Origin: an uncultured Bacilli bacterium
Lineage (GTDB): Bacteria > Bacillota_I > Bacilli_A > RF39 > UBA660
Assembly: GCA_910584255.1 (NCBI GenBank)
Contig: CAJTXV010000009.1
Coordinates: forward strand, 1 to 57,289
Reading direction: 5' to 3'
DNA: 57,289 nucleotides
Of the stretch, positions 8,154-16,731 are shown piece after piece. How positions within the stretch are numbered: position 1 is the first letter of the stretch; each line of letters starts with the position of its first letter. Below the pieces are notes generated by a model. The model saw only the letters and a list, made by a program, of their open reading frames with translations. It was not told the origin of the DNA and did no database searches. The position numbers were made by a program, and so were the translations under genes.

Positions 8154-8684
8154 TTAAAAAATATAGTGAATTCCTAAAATGAATAGAATAATACCTCCTA
8201 AAAGTGTTGCAATATTTCCAAATCTTTTTACTAGAATATCTCCAAGCTTTACTCCAAGATACGTAAATAAAGCACTAGTTATGGAGAATATAGATCCTGC
8301 AAGTAGTATATTTTCTGTTAAATTTCCTAGTCCGATTCCAATACTAAAGCTATCAATACTAACAGTAAAAGCAAAAAGACAAATGGAAAAGATATTTTCA
8401 AATATCTTTAACTGTTCTTCCTTTTTTAAAGATAAAATCATCTCTATAGCTAGGGCAATAAAAATGACTCCTGCAATCATTTCTGGGGGAATGGGTAAAA
8501 ATGAAAAAATAAATTTACCAACAAGATACCCAAGCAGGGGCATAAAAAAATGAAAAATTCCAACAAAAATACTCATCAAGTTATGATACTTTTTTTCCAT
8601 ATTTAAAGTACCATAAATTAAAGCTAAAGAAAAGGCATCCATACTTAGACCAATCGCAATTAAAAAAAGAATTCCTAAAGACAT
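8154..8684 (-). CDS. mntP: Manganese efflux pump MntP
   Basis: Six-helix inner-membrane protein of the MntP (DUF204/YebN) family that exports Mn(II). The 176 residues contain two related halves, each with an acidic helix motif (GLSMDAFSLALIYG near residue 12 and VSIDSFSIGIGLG near 110). A ribosome site GTAGGAGG lies 6 nt before the ATG but is inside a hairpin (8692-8717). I see no yybP-ykoY riboswitch upstream. Confidence 0.88.
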   Translation of the reverse strand: MSLGILFLIAIGLSMDAFSLALIYGTLNMEKKYHNLMSIFVGIFHFFMPLLGYLVGKFIFSFLPIPPEMIAGVIFIALAIEMILSLKKEEQLKIFENIFSICLFAFTVSIDSFSIGIGLGNLTENILLAGSIFSITSALFTYLGVKLGDILVKRFGNIATLLGGIILFILGIHYIF

Positions 8685-8691
8685 AAAAAAG

Positions 8692-8717
8692 CCTCCTACT
8701 TAAGAATATGTAAGAGG
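8692..8717 (-). promoter_or_regulatory. Hairpin covering the mntP ribosome site
   Basis: On the minus strand CCTCTTAC pairs with GTAGGAGG (8 pairs, one G-U) around a 10-nt loop and is followed by CTTTTTT and the mntP ATG. It can act as the terminator of the decayed upstream gene or hide the ribosome site. Confidence 0.55.
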
Positions 8718-8718
8718 T

Positions 8719-9116
8719 TTAAATTCTTTCGAATTTTCTTTTTTGATAGATTCCTGGAGTAAGACCAATCTTCCTACAAGTATACTCCATATCGCTAAAG
8801 TTTCTTAATATTTCTTTTGGGTTATAGACATGACTTCCAATTATGACTCTTGTATATCCTGTTTTAAACGATATAGGCATAGTTTTTGAATGGAAGGATA
8901 GAATTTGATATGATTTTTATTGATAATAGAGGGTCTAATTTCTAAAGACTGATGAGAATTTCCTAATGCATCGATTACTTCTAAAATTTGTTTTCGTTAG
9001 CTATAGTCTTGTTCCAGATATTGATCTAGAATGTCTAGGTATTGAATGACATCTTCTAATTCCCTTTTAGAATTATTTGAGTATTTTGAATGCACATGCA
9101 TATCTGCTTTTATCAT
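8719..9116 (-). pseudogene. Decayed PHP-domain phosphoesterase paralog
   Basis: Starts with a PHP motif (MIKADMHVHSKYS) and ends with GYTRVIIGSHVYNPKEIL... that aligns with the end of the intact PHP gene next door (VTIGTDAHRETELVDNL...). The middle of about 110 residues is missing, a UAA interrupts it near residue 40 and a frame shift occurs near 8855. It looks like a tandem duplicate that lost its core. Confidence 0.75.
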
Positions 9117-9131
9117 ATTCCTACCTCACTC

Positions 9132-9878
9132 TTATAAAACCTTTCGTTTTCTTTTTTCGAATATTACTCTCTGTAATCCAAGTTCTTCACATATATATTC
9201 TGCTGAATCTAAATTATCTACTAATTCTGTTTCTCTATGTGCATCCGTTCCTATCGTTACATTATCTGAAATTAGTTTATATTGACTTAACTTATAGATA
9301 CTAGGAAATAGATTTAATCCTGCTCTTCTTTCTGCTGAAGTGTTAATCTCTATGATTTGATTATGTTCTTTGATCGCATGTAGTATTTCTGCTATTTGAT
9401 TGGAATCTGAATAATCTCCATGATAGTATTTATCAATATAATCTAGATGCCCCACTACATCAATCATCCCATTTTCTATCATTTCTAGCACCTTTTGATA
9501 ATAAAGATATGTTACATATTTTTTATTTTTTGATGTTTTTAAATTTGGGATATGATGAATACTTCCCATTACAAAGTCAAAATCAAATATTTCTGTTAGC
9601 ATTTGTACTTGTTCTTTATACCATTGTGGTTCTGATATTTCTACAGCACTTAGTAATTTTATTTTCCCTTCATACTGCTTATTCATTTCATTCAGTTCAT
9701 GAGAACGTTTGAAAAATTTGTATCGAATAAAGTCCATCGTTTCTCTATCAAATTCTACATGGTCTGTAATTGCTGCGTACTTAATTCCATGTTCTGCTAA
9801 AATTCTCGCAATATCAGAAATCTTCATTTTAGAGTCCCAAGAGTATTCAGAATGGATATGTAGGTTCATTTTCTCCAT
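9132..9878 (-). CDS. PHP-domain phosphoesterase (histidinol-phosphatase-like)
   Basis: 248-residue metal-dependent phosphatase of the PHP superfamily. Metal-ligand motifs are present: HIHSEYSWDS (near residue 7), AITDHVEF (near 38), MGSIHH (near 108), VGHLDYIDKY (near 145) and TIGTDAH (near 208). No his-operon genes are nearby, so histidinol phosphatase is only the closest named homolog. The GGGGGAAG ribosome site supports the start. A degraded paralog lies directly downstream. Confidence 0.82.
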   Translation of the reverse strand: MEKMNLHIHSEYSWDSKMKISDIARILAEHGIKYAAITDHVEFDRETMDFIRYKFFKRSHELNEMNKQYEGKIKLLSAVEISEPQWYKEQVQMLTEIFDFDFVMGSIHHIPNLKTSKNKKYVTYLYYQKVLEMIENGMIDVVGHLDYIDKYYHGDYSDSNQIAEILHAIKEHNQIIEINTSAERRAGLNLFPSIYKLSQYKLISDNVTIGTDAHRETELVDNLDSAEYICEELGLQRVIFEKRKRKVL

Positions 9879-9932
9879 AAAATCTTCCCCCTAACTATTT
9901 TTATTATAATAGAAATAAAAAGGGTTGTCACT

Positions 9933-10466
9933 TTATTTTAGATATTTGTCTATTAAATCTTTCACAAAAAACCTGTATTCTACATCGGAAGCTTGTTCTT
10001 TACTTTCTGCTTCTAAAGAACAAAGAGGTGGAAATAATACACACCACCAGTTTTTTCCAAGACCATTTCCTAAGGTGATGACTAAGGATTCATAATCTCC
10101 TTCTGGATAAGTTACTCCTTGATACTTTTTTTCTGGAAAATAGTTTTGACCATAATGAATATTGACTTTTGTATCTTTTTGATTTTGCTCATTTAAAAGA
10201 CTTTGAACTAGTATTTGATAATCCTCTAATTTCCCTCGTGTAATATTTCTTGCTTCTTCAATGGTTTTAGCATCTTTTACAGACTCATATAATTCTTTTT
10301 GAATCCCTTTTTTTACATTCATTTTTACTTGTTGATCTTTATCACTATCACTACTAGCAATCACGCGAAAGCGAATGGCCTCTTTTGGAATGATAATTTG
10401 TTCTTTTTTGCATCCTCCGAATGATAAAAGCATTAAAATACTCAAAATGGGTATTATTTTTTTCAT
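9933..10466 (-). CDS. spoIIR: Stage II sporulation protein R
   Basis: Forespore-secreted signal that activates SpoIIGA to process pro-sigma-E in the mother cell. N-terminal lipoprotein-like signal (LSILMLLSFGGCKK) followed by the SpoIIR core (IRFRVIASSDSDKDQQVKMNVK..., NWWCVLFPPLC). Start is the ATG at 10466; the upstream in-frame GTG at 10478 is inside the AAAGGTGG ribosome site. Gene order prfA-prmC-spoIIR is conserved in Bacillus. A hairpin covers its ribosome site. Confidence 0.92.
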   Translation of the reverse strand: MKKIIPILSILMLLSFGGCKKEQIIIPKEAIRFRVIASSDSDKDQQVKMNVKKGIQKELYESVKDAKTIEEARNITRGKLEDYQILVQSLLNEQNQKDTKVNIHYGQNYFPEKKYQGVTYPEGDYESLVITLGNGLGKNWWCVLFPPLCSLEAESKEQASDVEYRFFVKDLIDKYLK

Positions 10467-10471
10467 AAGAA

Positions 10472-10500
10472 AATCCACCTTTCTATAACCATAGTGGATT
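10472..10500 (-). promoter_or_regulatory. Hairpin at the spoIIR ribosome site
   Basis: AATCCAC pairs perfectly with GTGGATT around a 15-nt loop. The 3' arm contains most of the spoIIR Shine-Dalgarno (GGTGG). It could reduce spoIIR translation from prmC read-through transcripts. Confidence 0.5.
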
Positions 10501-10517
10501 CTTTTTGTTAATTTTAT

Positions 10518-11348
10518 TCAGTTTATGAAAGAAAAAATAAATATCATACGATCTCTATTACTTAAATCTTTCTTACAAATTACTTTTACATCCCCTAATT
10601 CTTGATGAATTATCTTAGTGATTTCTTCTCTTTGATTGCATCCGATTTCAAAAGCAATCATGAATTTAGAATTTAATTTATTTTTACATTGACTCAAGAT
10701 CAAACGGTAGCAATCCAGTCCATCTTTACCTCCATAGAGTGCAATCGATGGTTCATTTTCTTTTACGATTGCGTCAATTGGTTCTCCCTCTTTGATATAG
10801 GGTGGATTACTAATGATGATATCAAATTTCCCTTCTACTTGCTCTAAAAAGTTACTTTTTACTATTTTGACATCTAAATTCTTTTTTTCTTGATTTTGTT
10901 TTGCTATTTCTAATGCATTATCACTAATATCTACTAGAGTCATATCAAGACTTGGAATTAGTTTTTTCAAGGTTAATCCAATACAACCCGTTCCTGTTCC
11001 TAAATCCACCACTTTTAGATTTTTATCCTCAAAGAATTCATCTAAATAACAAAGTGTGTTTTCTACAAGTTCCTCGGTTTCAAATCTTGGAATAAGTGTA
11101 GATTCATTCACTAAAAACTCTTCTCCATAAAAGTTTACGTTTCCAATTACATACTGAATTGGTCTATTTTTCACAAGTTCTCTCAGTTTTTCTTTGAATT
11201 TTAATTCTACTTCTTCTGGAACTTCTTGGTCTAAATAGTTTAATAATTCTAATGAATTTACATTCAAAAGGGATGCTAGTAACATTTTAGCATGTTCTGA
11301 ATGTACTTTGCTTTTTCCATATACAATTAAATCTTCTACTCTCATCAT
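10518..11348 (-). CDS. prmC: Release factor glutamine methyltransferase
   Basis: Methylates the Gln of the GGQ motif of release factors RF1/RF2, using SAM. 276 residues. The SAM-binding motif (VVDLGTGTGCIGLTLKK, near residue 115) and the substrate motif NPPY (near 183) are present. It directly follows prfA, its substrate gene, with a 32-nt gap. ATG at 11348 or 11345. Ends with UGA; reading through it would fuse it to spoIIR, so UGA acts as stop. Confidence 0.94.
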   Translation of the reverse strand: MMRVEDLIVYGKSKVHSEHAKMLLASLLNVNSLELLNYLDQEVPEEVELKFKEKLRELVKNRPIQYVIGNVNFYGEEFLVNESTLIPRFETEELVENTLCYLDEFFEDKNLKVVDLGTGTGCIGLTLKKLIPSLDMTLVDISDNALEIAKQNQEKKNLDVKIVKSNFLEQVEGKFDIIISNPPYIKEGEPIDAIVKENEPSIALYGGKDGLDCYRLILSQCKNKLNSKFMIAFEIGCNQREEITKIIHQELGDVKVICKKDLSNRDRMIFIFSFIN

Positions 11349-11380
11349 ATCCTGACTCCAAAATTTAAAACTAGCAAGTT

Positions 11381-12445
11381 CTACCCTTCTTCATTTCCTG
11401 CTAGTTTTCTTTTTTGATTTTCCGTAATTAAGGCTTCGATTACTTCATCAATCGCACCATTCATAATACGGTCTAAATTATTGGTCGTATATCCAATTCT
11501 ATGATCTGTTACCCTATTTTGTGGGTAATTATAAGTACGAATCTTCTCGGCACGATCCCCAGTACCAATTTTCATACGTCTCTCACTTCCCAAAGCTTCC
11601 TCTTTCTTTTGTAGTTCTTGTTCATAAAGACGCGCACGCAAGACTTTCATTGCTTGTTCTTTGTTTTGAATCTGACTTCTTTCATTTTGGCAAGTCACCA
11701 CTGTATTGGTTGGTAGATGGGTAATTCGAACTGCACTATCTGTCGTATTTACTCCTTGTCCTCCACATCCACTCGAGCGATAAATATCAATTCTTAAATC
11801 TGCTGGATTAATTTCAATGTTTACATCCTCTGCTTCTGGCATAACCAAAACTGTTGCAGTCGAGGTTTGAATTCTACCTTGTGATTCGGTTTCAGGGACT
11901 CTTTGTACTCTGTGAGATCCACTTTCGTACTTTAATTTTGAGTAAACATTATCTCCTTTGACCATGAATTCAATCTGAGAAAATCCACCAGCTTCTCCTT
12001 CTTCCGCATCAATGAGTTCAATTTTAAAACCTTGTTTTTCTGCATATCTTGTATACATACGATAAAGATCTCCTGCAAAAATGTTAGCTTCATCTCCACC
12101 TGCAGCACCACGAATTTCGACAATTACATTTTTTCCATCGTTGGGGTCTTTCGGGATTAAAAGAATTTCTAACTTTTCTTCTAATTCAATCTTTCTTTTC
12201 TCAAGGCTTTCTAATTCTTCTTTCGCAATATCGGCCATTTCTGGATCTTTTACTAGTTCTTTATCATCTTTAATGCCCTCTAGCACTTTTTTATATTCTT
12301 GATAACAAAGAACTGTTTCTTCTAAATCTGATTTTTCTTTTGATAATGTCTTCATCTTATTCATGTTACTATAAATTTCAGGATTAGAAAGTTCATTTTC
12401 TATTTCATGGTATCGTGTTTCTATTGCACTTAGTCTTTCAATCAT
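11381..12445 (-). CDS. prfA: Peptide chain release factor 1
   Basis: Recognises UAA and UAG and triggers peptide release. 354 residues, normal size. The GGQ catalytic motif lies in SSGCGGQGVNTTDSAVR (near residue 230). N-terminal coiled-coil and the codon-recognition domain precede it. First gene of prfA-prmC-spoIIR. Confidence 0.95.
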   Translation of the reverse strand: MIERLSAIETRYHEIENELSNPEIYSNMNKMKTLSKEKSDLEETVLCYQEYKKVLEGIKDDKELVKDPEMADIAKEELESLEKRKIELEEKLEILLIPKDPNDGKNVIVEIRGAAGGDEANIFAGDLYRMYTRYAEKQGFKIELIDAEEGEAGGFSQIEFMVKGDNVYSKLKYESGSHRVQRVPETESQGRIQTSTATVLVMPEAEDVNIEINPADLRIDIYRSSGCGGQGVNTTDSAVRITHLPTNTVVTCQNERSQIQNKEQAMKVLRARLYEQELQKKEEALGSERRMKIGTGDRAEKIRTYNYPQNRVTDHRIGYTTNNLDRIMNGAIDEVIEALITENQKRKLAGNEEG

Positions 12446-12462
12446 AGTATCAACTCCCTTAA

Positions 12463-12900
12463 TCAGTAATATAGTTTTTTAAATACTCGCTCATCTTGTT
12501 GATTTACCTCTTCGTCTCTTCTAATTTCCATTTCTATTCTTTCTATGAGATCCTCTTGTTCAAGAAAAGGATTTTCTTCCAAGGACTCAACACAAAGTTT
12601 TCGGAAGTTATGGAATCCGTTTTCTACTCTACTTGAAAACCCAAATGTAGAATGAAGTCTTCTTTGATAAGTAGAGGCATTAATGAATGGATAGGAATCA
12701 TCTACATCTTCACTTTCGCAAAATAAGCATTTTTGTAGTGATACTTTGGAAGATGGAGACTCCAAACCAAAAGAAATTCGTACGTGATTACAACACTTTT
12801 GGTATGTTTCTATATCTTTTTTAAGAACTCCATATTCTTCTTCTAATCTTCTTTTTCGTTCAAAAAGTTCATAACTATACTTTAGATTCTCAATATTCAT
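12463..12900 (-). CDS. Unknown zinc-ribbon-like protein A
   Basis: 145 residues, no recognised family. A coiled-coil-like N-terminus (about 10-35) precedes a CxH ... CLFC cluster (residues 37-61) that looks like a zinc site, then a helical acidic C-terminus. It shares the CxH...CLxC pattern and a following F-(I/V)-N-A segment with the next gene (12974-13318), so the two are probably tandem paralogs. Ends with UGA 17 nt before prfA, so is likely cotranscribed with it. Confidence 0.6.
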   Translation of the reverse strand: MNIENLKYSYELFERKRRLEEEYGVLKKDIETYQKCCNHVRISFGLESPSSKVSLQKCLFCESEDVDDSYPFINASTYQRRLHSTFGFSSRVENGFHNFRKLCVESLEENPFLEQEDLIERIEMEIRRDEEVNQQDERVFKKLYY

Positions 12901-12973
12901 ACCTTCACCTCAAGTCTTTTTATTATACCACACTTTTTATATTTTAGAAAAAAATCTAATTTATTTGAGATTT

Positions 12974-13318
12974 TTAATAAACTTTTCCTCTTACTTGATA
13001 GATTTGATTCCTTTTGTATTCAACCATATCTCTAAAATCATCAATTATATACTCAGGAGAAACTCCTCCGTTTTTTAACATGAATTCATTGAATTCATTT
13101 CTTAATGCCCTTACTTTTTGGCTTCTTCCTATTTCTGTTTCTATTGGATATTCTTCTAAGTAAAAAGTCGCATTTACATAGAATGCCTGAGTGGCAAGTC
13201 CTTTAATTCTTTGTCCACAAGTAAGGCAATAATCATATGTTTCATTGGTTTCTTTATCTTCTCCTAGGCATACAATATATCCATGAAAACATTCTTCCTT
13301 ATTCACATTTTCCATCAT
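12974..13318 (-). CDS. Unknown zinc-ribbon-like protein B
   Basis: 114 residues with a strong GGAGG ribosome site before the ATG at 13318. It has C10-x-H12 and C-L-T-C (near 31-34) in an arrangement like the adjacent 12463-12900 product, then YVNAT where that protein has FINAS. No catalytic motif is visible. Its position between rpoE and prfA suggests an ordinary cytosolic role. Function unknown. Confidence 0.6.
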   Translation of the reverse strand: MMENVNKEECFHGYIVCLGEDKETNETYDYCLTCGQRIKGLATQAFYVNATFYLEEYPIETEIGRSQKVRALRNEFNEFMLKNGGVSPEYIIDDFRDMVEYKRNQIYQVRGKVY

Positions 13319-13349
13319 ATACTCCTCCTTTCTCGAAAAAGAACTAGAA

Positions 13350-13781
13350 TTACTGTTCTAACTCTAGTTCATCCTCATCTAATACCACTAAATCTTTTAA
13401 ATCGTCATTTGTATCATCTATGTCATCGTCAGAATCAATATTATCATAATTTACAGTTTCTTCTTCGACTTCATCTTTAGTTTCTTCTATCTCTTCTTCC
13501 TCTTCTTCATCGACGATTTTTATTAATTTATCAGAAGTATGTCTACTTCTTAAATCCCAAGTTCCATTCTCTAGAAGGATAAATCTTTTATCGGTTGTAA
13601 GAGATGTATAATAATCTCCTATTTTTTGATCAAATACAGAACTAGGTAGTTCTAACAATTTAATAATTTCTTTAAATAAATCTGCTGTATTTTGTGCTCC
13701 TTTTTCTTCTAATAGTAAATTGGTAATATCTTTATTTGATAATAGCTCTAAGTCTTCTTTTTTTAGTTTCTTAAGGCTCAT
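13350..13781 (-). CDS. rpoE: RNA polymerase delta subunit
   Basis: Gram-positive accessory subunit that promotes RNA polymerase recycling. A folded N-terminal HARE-HTH domain (residues 1-90, with SFQ-like YTSLTTDKRFILLENGTWDLRS) is followed by a long disordered Asp/Glu-rich tail, as typical. The ATG at 13781 is chosen because GAGGAGG lies 6 nt upstream; a start 5 codons earlier would be inside it. 143 residues, upstream of argS as in related genomes. Confidence 0.92.
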   Translation of the reverse strand: MSLKKLKKEDLELLSNKDITNLLLEEKGAQNTADLFKEIIKLLELPSSVFDQKIGDYYTSLTTDKRFILLENGTWDLRSRHTSDKLIKIVDEEEEEEIEETKDEVEEETVNYDNIDSDDDIDDTNDDLKDLVVLDEDELELEQ

Positions 13782-13882
13782 GGCAATCCTCCTCATTTAT
13801 CAAAATAAATTACTGATAATCTTATTTTAAAATTATCATCTAAACTTATATCATTATTTTAAGAAAAACGCAACCTATTTTC

Positions 13883-15631
13883 TTACATTTTTTCAGGAAC
13901 CTCAATCCCTAAAATATCTAATAATAATAAATTTGTTTTATAAACACTGTTTGTAAGTGCTAACCAAGATGTTTTTAATTCTTCATCCTTACTTGTTAGT
14001 ATATGATTTTCTGAATAGAATTTATTATATATACTTGTAATTTTATATAAAAATTCTGCAATATCATTTAATGATTTTGTATCATATGCTTTTTTTAGTA
14101 CTTTTGGCATAGTTAGGAGATTCTCTAAAACTTCTTTGTCTGTCTCTTTTTTTAATTTTTTAATTTCATAGTTGTGATATCCTTCCGTAGATGCTTTTTT
14201 AAGTAAGGACTTCATACGAATGGTGGAATAAAGAAGATAAGGCCCTGTTTTTCCCTCTAAATCGGAAAATTTACTAGGTTCAAAGATATAATCAGTTGTA
14301 CGAAAAGGTAAAAAGTCTGCATATTTTAAGGCAGCAATGGCAATCATTTTAGAGACTTTTATTTGTTCTTGTTCATTTGTAATCATAGGATTTAATCTCT
14401 TTCTTGTTTCATCGTTGACTAAAGAAATTAGGGAACTTAGAGTCATGACACCCCCATCTCTTGTTTTAAATGGCTTTCCATCTGGTCCATTCATTGTTCC
14501 AAAACCAATAAATTCTAATTTTGTTTCTTCCTTCGTAATACCAGACTTTTTAGAAGCTCTAAACACTTGTTCAAAGTGAAGTTCTTGTCTACTGTCTGCT
14601 AGATACCAAATTTCATCTGGCGAAAAACGTTTCATTCTTCCAAAAATAGTTGCTAAATCAGTTGTTTCATAGATATAGGAACCATTACTTGTTACTAGGA
14701 TAATTGGAGGCATTTCTTTTTTATCTGTTTCCTTTTTAATATCCATAATGGTAGCACCTTCGCTGATTTCTAATAATTTTTTATTTTCTAAGTATTCTAA
14801 CATTTCTCGGATGTATTGAAAACTATCGAGTTCTCCTTCCCAAAGATCAAAAGATGTGTTTAAATCGTTATATATTTTTTTGATTTCAACTAGTGATAGG
14901 TCTTTAATTTTATTCCATAAAGCATTATATCCTAAATGTCCTTTTTGAATTTGGAACGTAATCTTCTGGCAGTTTTTCATTTCCTCTTCGTCTTCCTTAG
15001 CTTTTTTACTAGCTTCTGGATAAATTATAGACAAATCACCACTCGTGATTGGTAGAGAAAATTCTTCTCCTTGGTAGTCTTCTTTAAAACAGATTAGTTC
15101 TGGATAGCGTCTTCTCATTTCAGAAACAACCATTCCAGACTGTAATCCAGAGTCCCCTAAATGTACATCTCCTATTACATCCATTCCGAGTAATCTAGCG
15201 AGTCGTTTTAAGGCTTCTCCAATATTCGCAGAACGTAAATGTCCAACATGAAGAATTTTTGCGACATTCGCTCCACCATAATCTATGATAATTTTCTTTC
15301 TTGGTTCCAAATCTAGATTATTTTTAATATCTTTTTGAATACTTCTTAAAAAGTCTAAATAGAACTTCTCAGAAAAACTTAAATTGATAAATCCTGCACC
15401 TGCAATGTTGACGTTTTCAAATCTTGCATCTTTTTTTAGTTCCGCTACAATATTTTCAGCAATTTCTCTTGGATTTGTATGGTTTTCTTTGGCTAGAGAA
15501 AAGGCATCATTAATTTGGAATTCCCCTAGTTCTTTTCTTCCACTAGGAACTAAATTTATATGGTCAATCTTGTATCCTAATTCTGTTACTATTTTTGTGA
15601 GTTCTTGTTCTAAATTTTTAATTGTACTCAT
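13883..15631 (-). CDS. argS: Arginyl-tRNA synthetase
   Basis: Class I synthetase charging tRNA-Arg. 582 residues. The HIGH signature appears as HVGH (LHVGHLRSANIG, near residue 128). The second signature is the atypical one of this enzyme (KPFKTRDGGVMTLSSL, near 395). The C-terminal DALR anticodon-binding domain ends the protein. It starts 10 nt after the DUF1934 gene, probably one operon, the same pairing as ywiB-argS in Bacillus. Confidence 0.94.
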   Translation of the reverse strand: MSTIKNLEQELTKIVTELGYKIDHINLVPSGRKELGEFQINDAFSLAKENHTNPREIAENIVAELKKDARFENVNIAGAGFINLSFSEKFYLDFLRSIQKDIKNNLDLEPRKKIIIDYGGANVAKILHVGHLRSANIGEALKRLARLLGMDVIGDVHLGDSGLQSGMVVSEMRRRYPELICFKEDYQGEEFSLPITSGDLSIIYPEASKKAKEDEEEMKNCQKITFQIQKGHLGYNALWNKIKDLSLVEIKKIYNDLNTSFDLWEGELDSFQYIREMLEYLENKKLLEISEGATIMDIKKETDKKEMPPIILVTSNGSYIYETTDLATIFGRMKRFSPDEIWYLADSRQELHFEQVFRASKKSGITKEETKLEFIGFGTMNGPDGKPFKTRDGGVMTLSSLISLVNDETRKRLNPMITNEQEQIKVSKMIAIAALKYADFLPFRTTDYIFEPSKFSDLEGKTGPYLLYSTIRMKSLLKKASTEGYHNYEIKKLKKETDKEVLENLLTMPKVLKKAYDTKSLNDIAEFLYKITSIYNKFYSENHILTSKDEELKTSWLALTNSVYKTNLLLLDILGIEVPEKM

Positions 15632-15641
15632 TGTATCCCTC

Positions 15642-15998
15642 CTAAAAGTCTATTTGATATTCTATCCACTCATTGGATTCTATTATTTTATATTTTACTC
15701 TAAGGTTTCTTTCTTTGTATTCGTAAATTTCTGTTAGAACTTTTAATTCTAAAGTTTCTTTTGTTTCTAATAATGTAAGTGTTAAAGTTGTTTCTTTTCC
15801 TTTTAAAAAGGGAATTGTCATTAAAAATTCTTCTGTTTGACGCGTTAATTTTTTTTCTTTAAAATCCATAGTCATGTCTTGTTTTTTATTTAAATCATGG
15901 ATGATTAATTTATCATGTACTGGGTCAAATTCACCTTTTAAAGTTTCTTTTAACTCTTCTTCTGTGTTTAATAGTAGTGTTACTTGTACTGATTCCAT
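15642..15998 (-). CDS. DUF1934 (YwiB-like) beta-barrel protein
   Basis: 118 residues, predominantly beta strands with alternating hydrophobic residues, matching YwiB-type DUF1934 proteins found directly upstream of argS in Bacillota. The calycin-like fold is known for the family, its function is not. No signal peptide. Confidence 0.75.
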   Translation of the reverse strand: MESVQVTLLLNTEEELKETLKGEFDPVHDKLIIHDLNKKQDMTMDFKEKKLTRQTEEFLMTIPFLKGKETTLTLTLLETKETLELKVLTEIYEYKERNLRVKYKIIESNEWIEYQIDF

Positions 15999-16061
15999 AA
16001 CGTCACTTCCTTGATTAAATCAGACTCATTATAGCATAGTTCTAGTATTTTTCCTACCATT

Positions 16062-16628
16062 TTATTGAGTTATGACTTTTTGAGTAGATTTTGTAGAAAC
16101 AGGGGATTCTTTTTGTTTGATGATTTCATATGCATCAAGTAGTACTCGTTCCGCAAAATTAGGGGATACTAGCTCTTTTAATTCTTGTGAGAGTGCAATT
16201 AATTTTTCTAAAAACTGTACTTGTGTTAAGAATTTTCCTAGAATTTGTGAAAGATTTTCATCGATTGTAATCCCTTTAATTTTATCTAAACTGTCTTGAT
16301 AGGCATTTAAATGAGGATTTTTGATAGGGAGCCGAAAGGAATAGAACATGATATGATTCTCAAAATCTATTAAAGATGTAGCAATTTCTATACTATTAGC
16401 AGTTGTTCTCAGTATATGGTCACCTAATATTGGACCAAGCACAGTTCCTGCATAGTACTCTTTTCCATGTTTTTGAAAAAGGGCTTCTAATTCTTGTGTT
16501 TTTCTTCTTGCAAGTGTTATTGGATTTTCTAATTCTATTTTATATTTTTTAATTGCTCTTTCTACGATTGGTTCATTTTCATTAAAAAGACTAATATAAT
16601 AATTTTTTTCTTCTACTTCTTTTTTCAT
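16062..16628 (-). CDS. Unknown helical protein (188 aa)
   Basis: Unrecognised, soluble, mainly alpha-helical. A TLARRKTQELEALFQKHGKE helix lies near residue 40 and a leucine-rich region near 125-155 (KFLTQVQFLEKLIALSQELKEL). Divergent from the PBP gene with about 100 bp between. A Ser/Thr/Lys-rich tail ends it. No domain call is possible. Confidence 0.55.
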   Translation of the reverse strand: MKKEVEEKNYYISLFNENEPIVERAIKKYKIELENPITLARRKTQELEALFQKHGKEYYAGTVLGPILGDHILRTTANSIEIATSLIDFENHIMFYSFRLPIKNPHLNAYQDSLDKIKGITIDENLSQILGKFLTQVQFLEKLIALSQELKELVSPNFAERVLLDAYEIIKQKESPVSTKSTQKVITQ

Positions 16629-16731
16629 GGAATATCACTCCTCTTGCGGTAGTATCATACCATATTTTTTATTTTTTAGATACATATTTCTTTTTTATTT
16701 TTTCATACTAACATTAGATTGGAGACGAAAT

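Noticed and set aside
13883..15631. ArgRS lacking a KMSK motif
   Set aside because: KPFKTRDGG is the normal variant in this enzyme, so nothing unusual.
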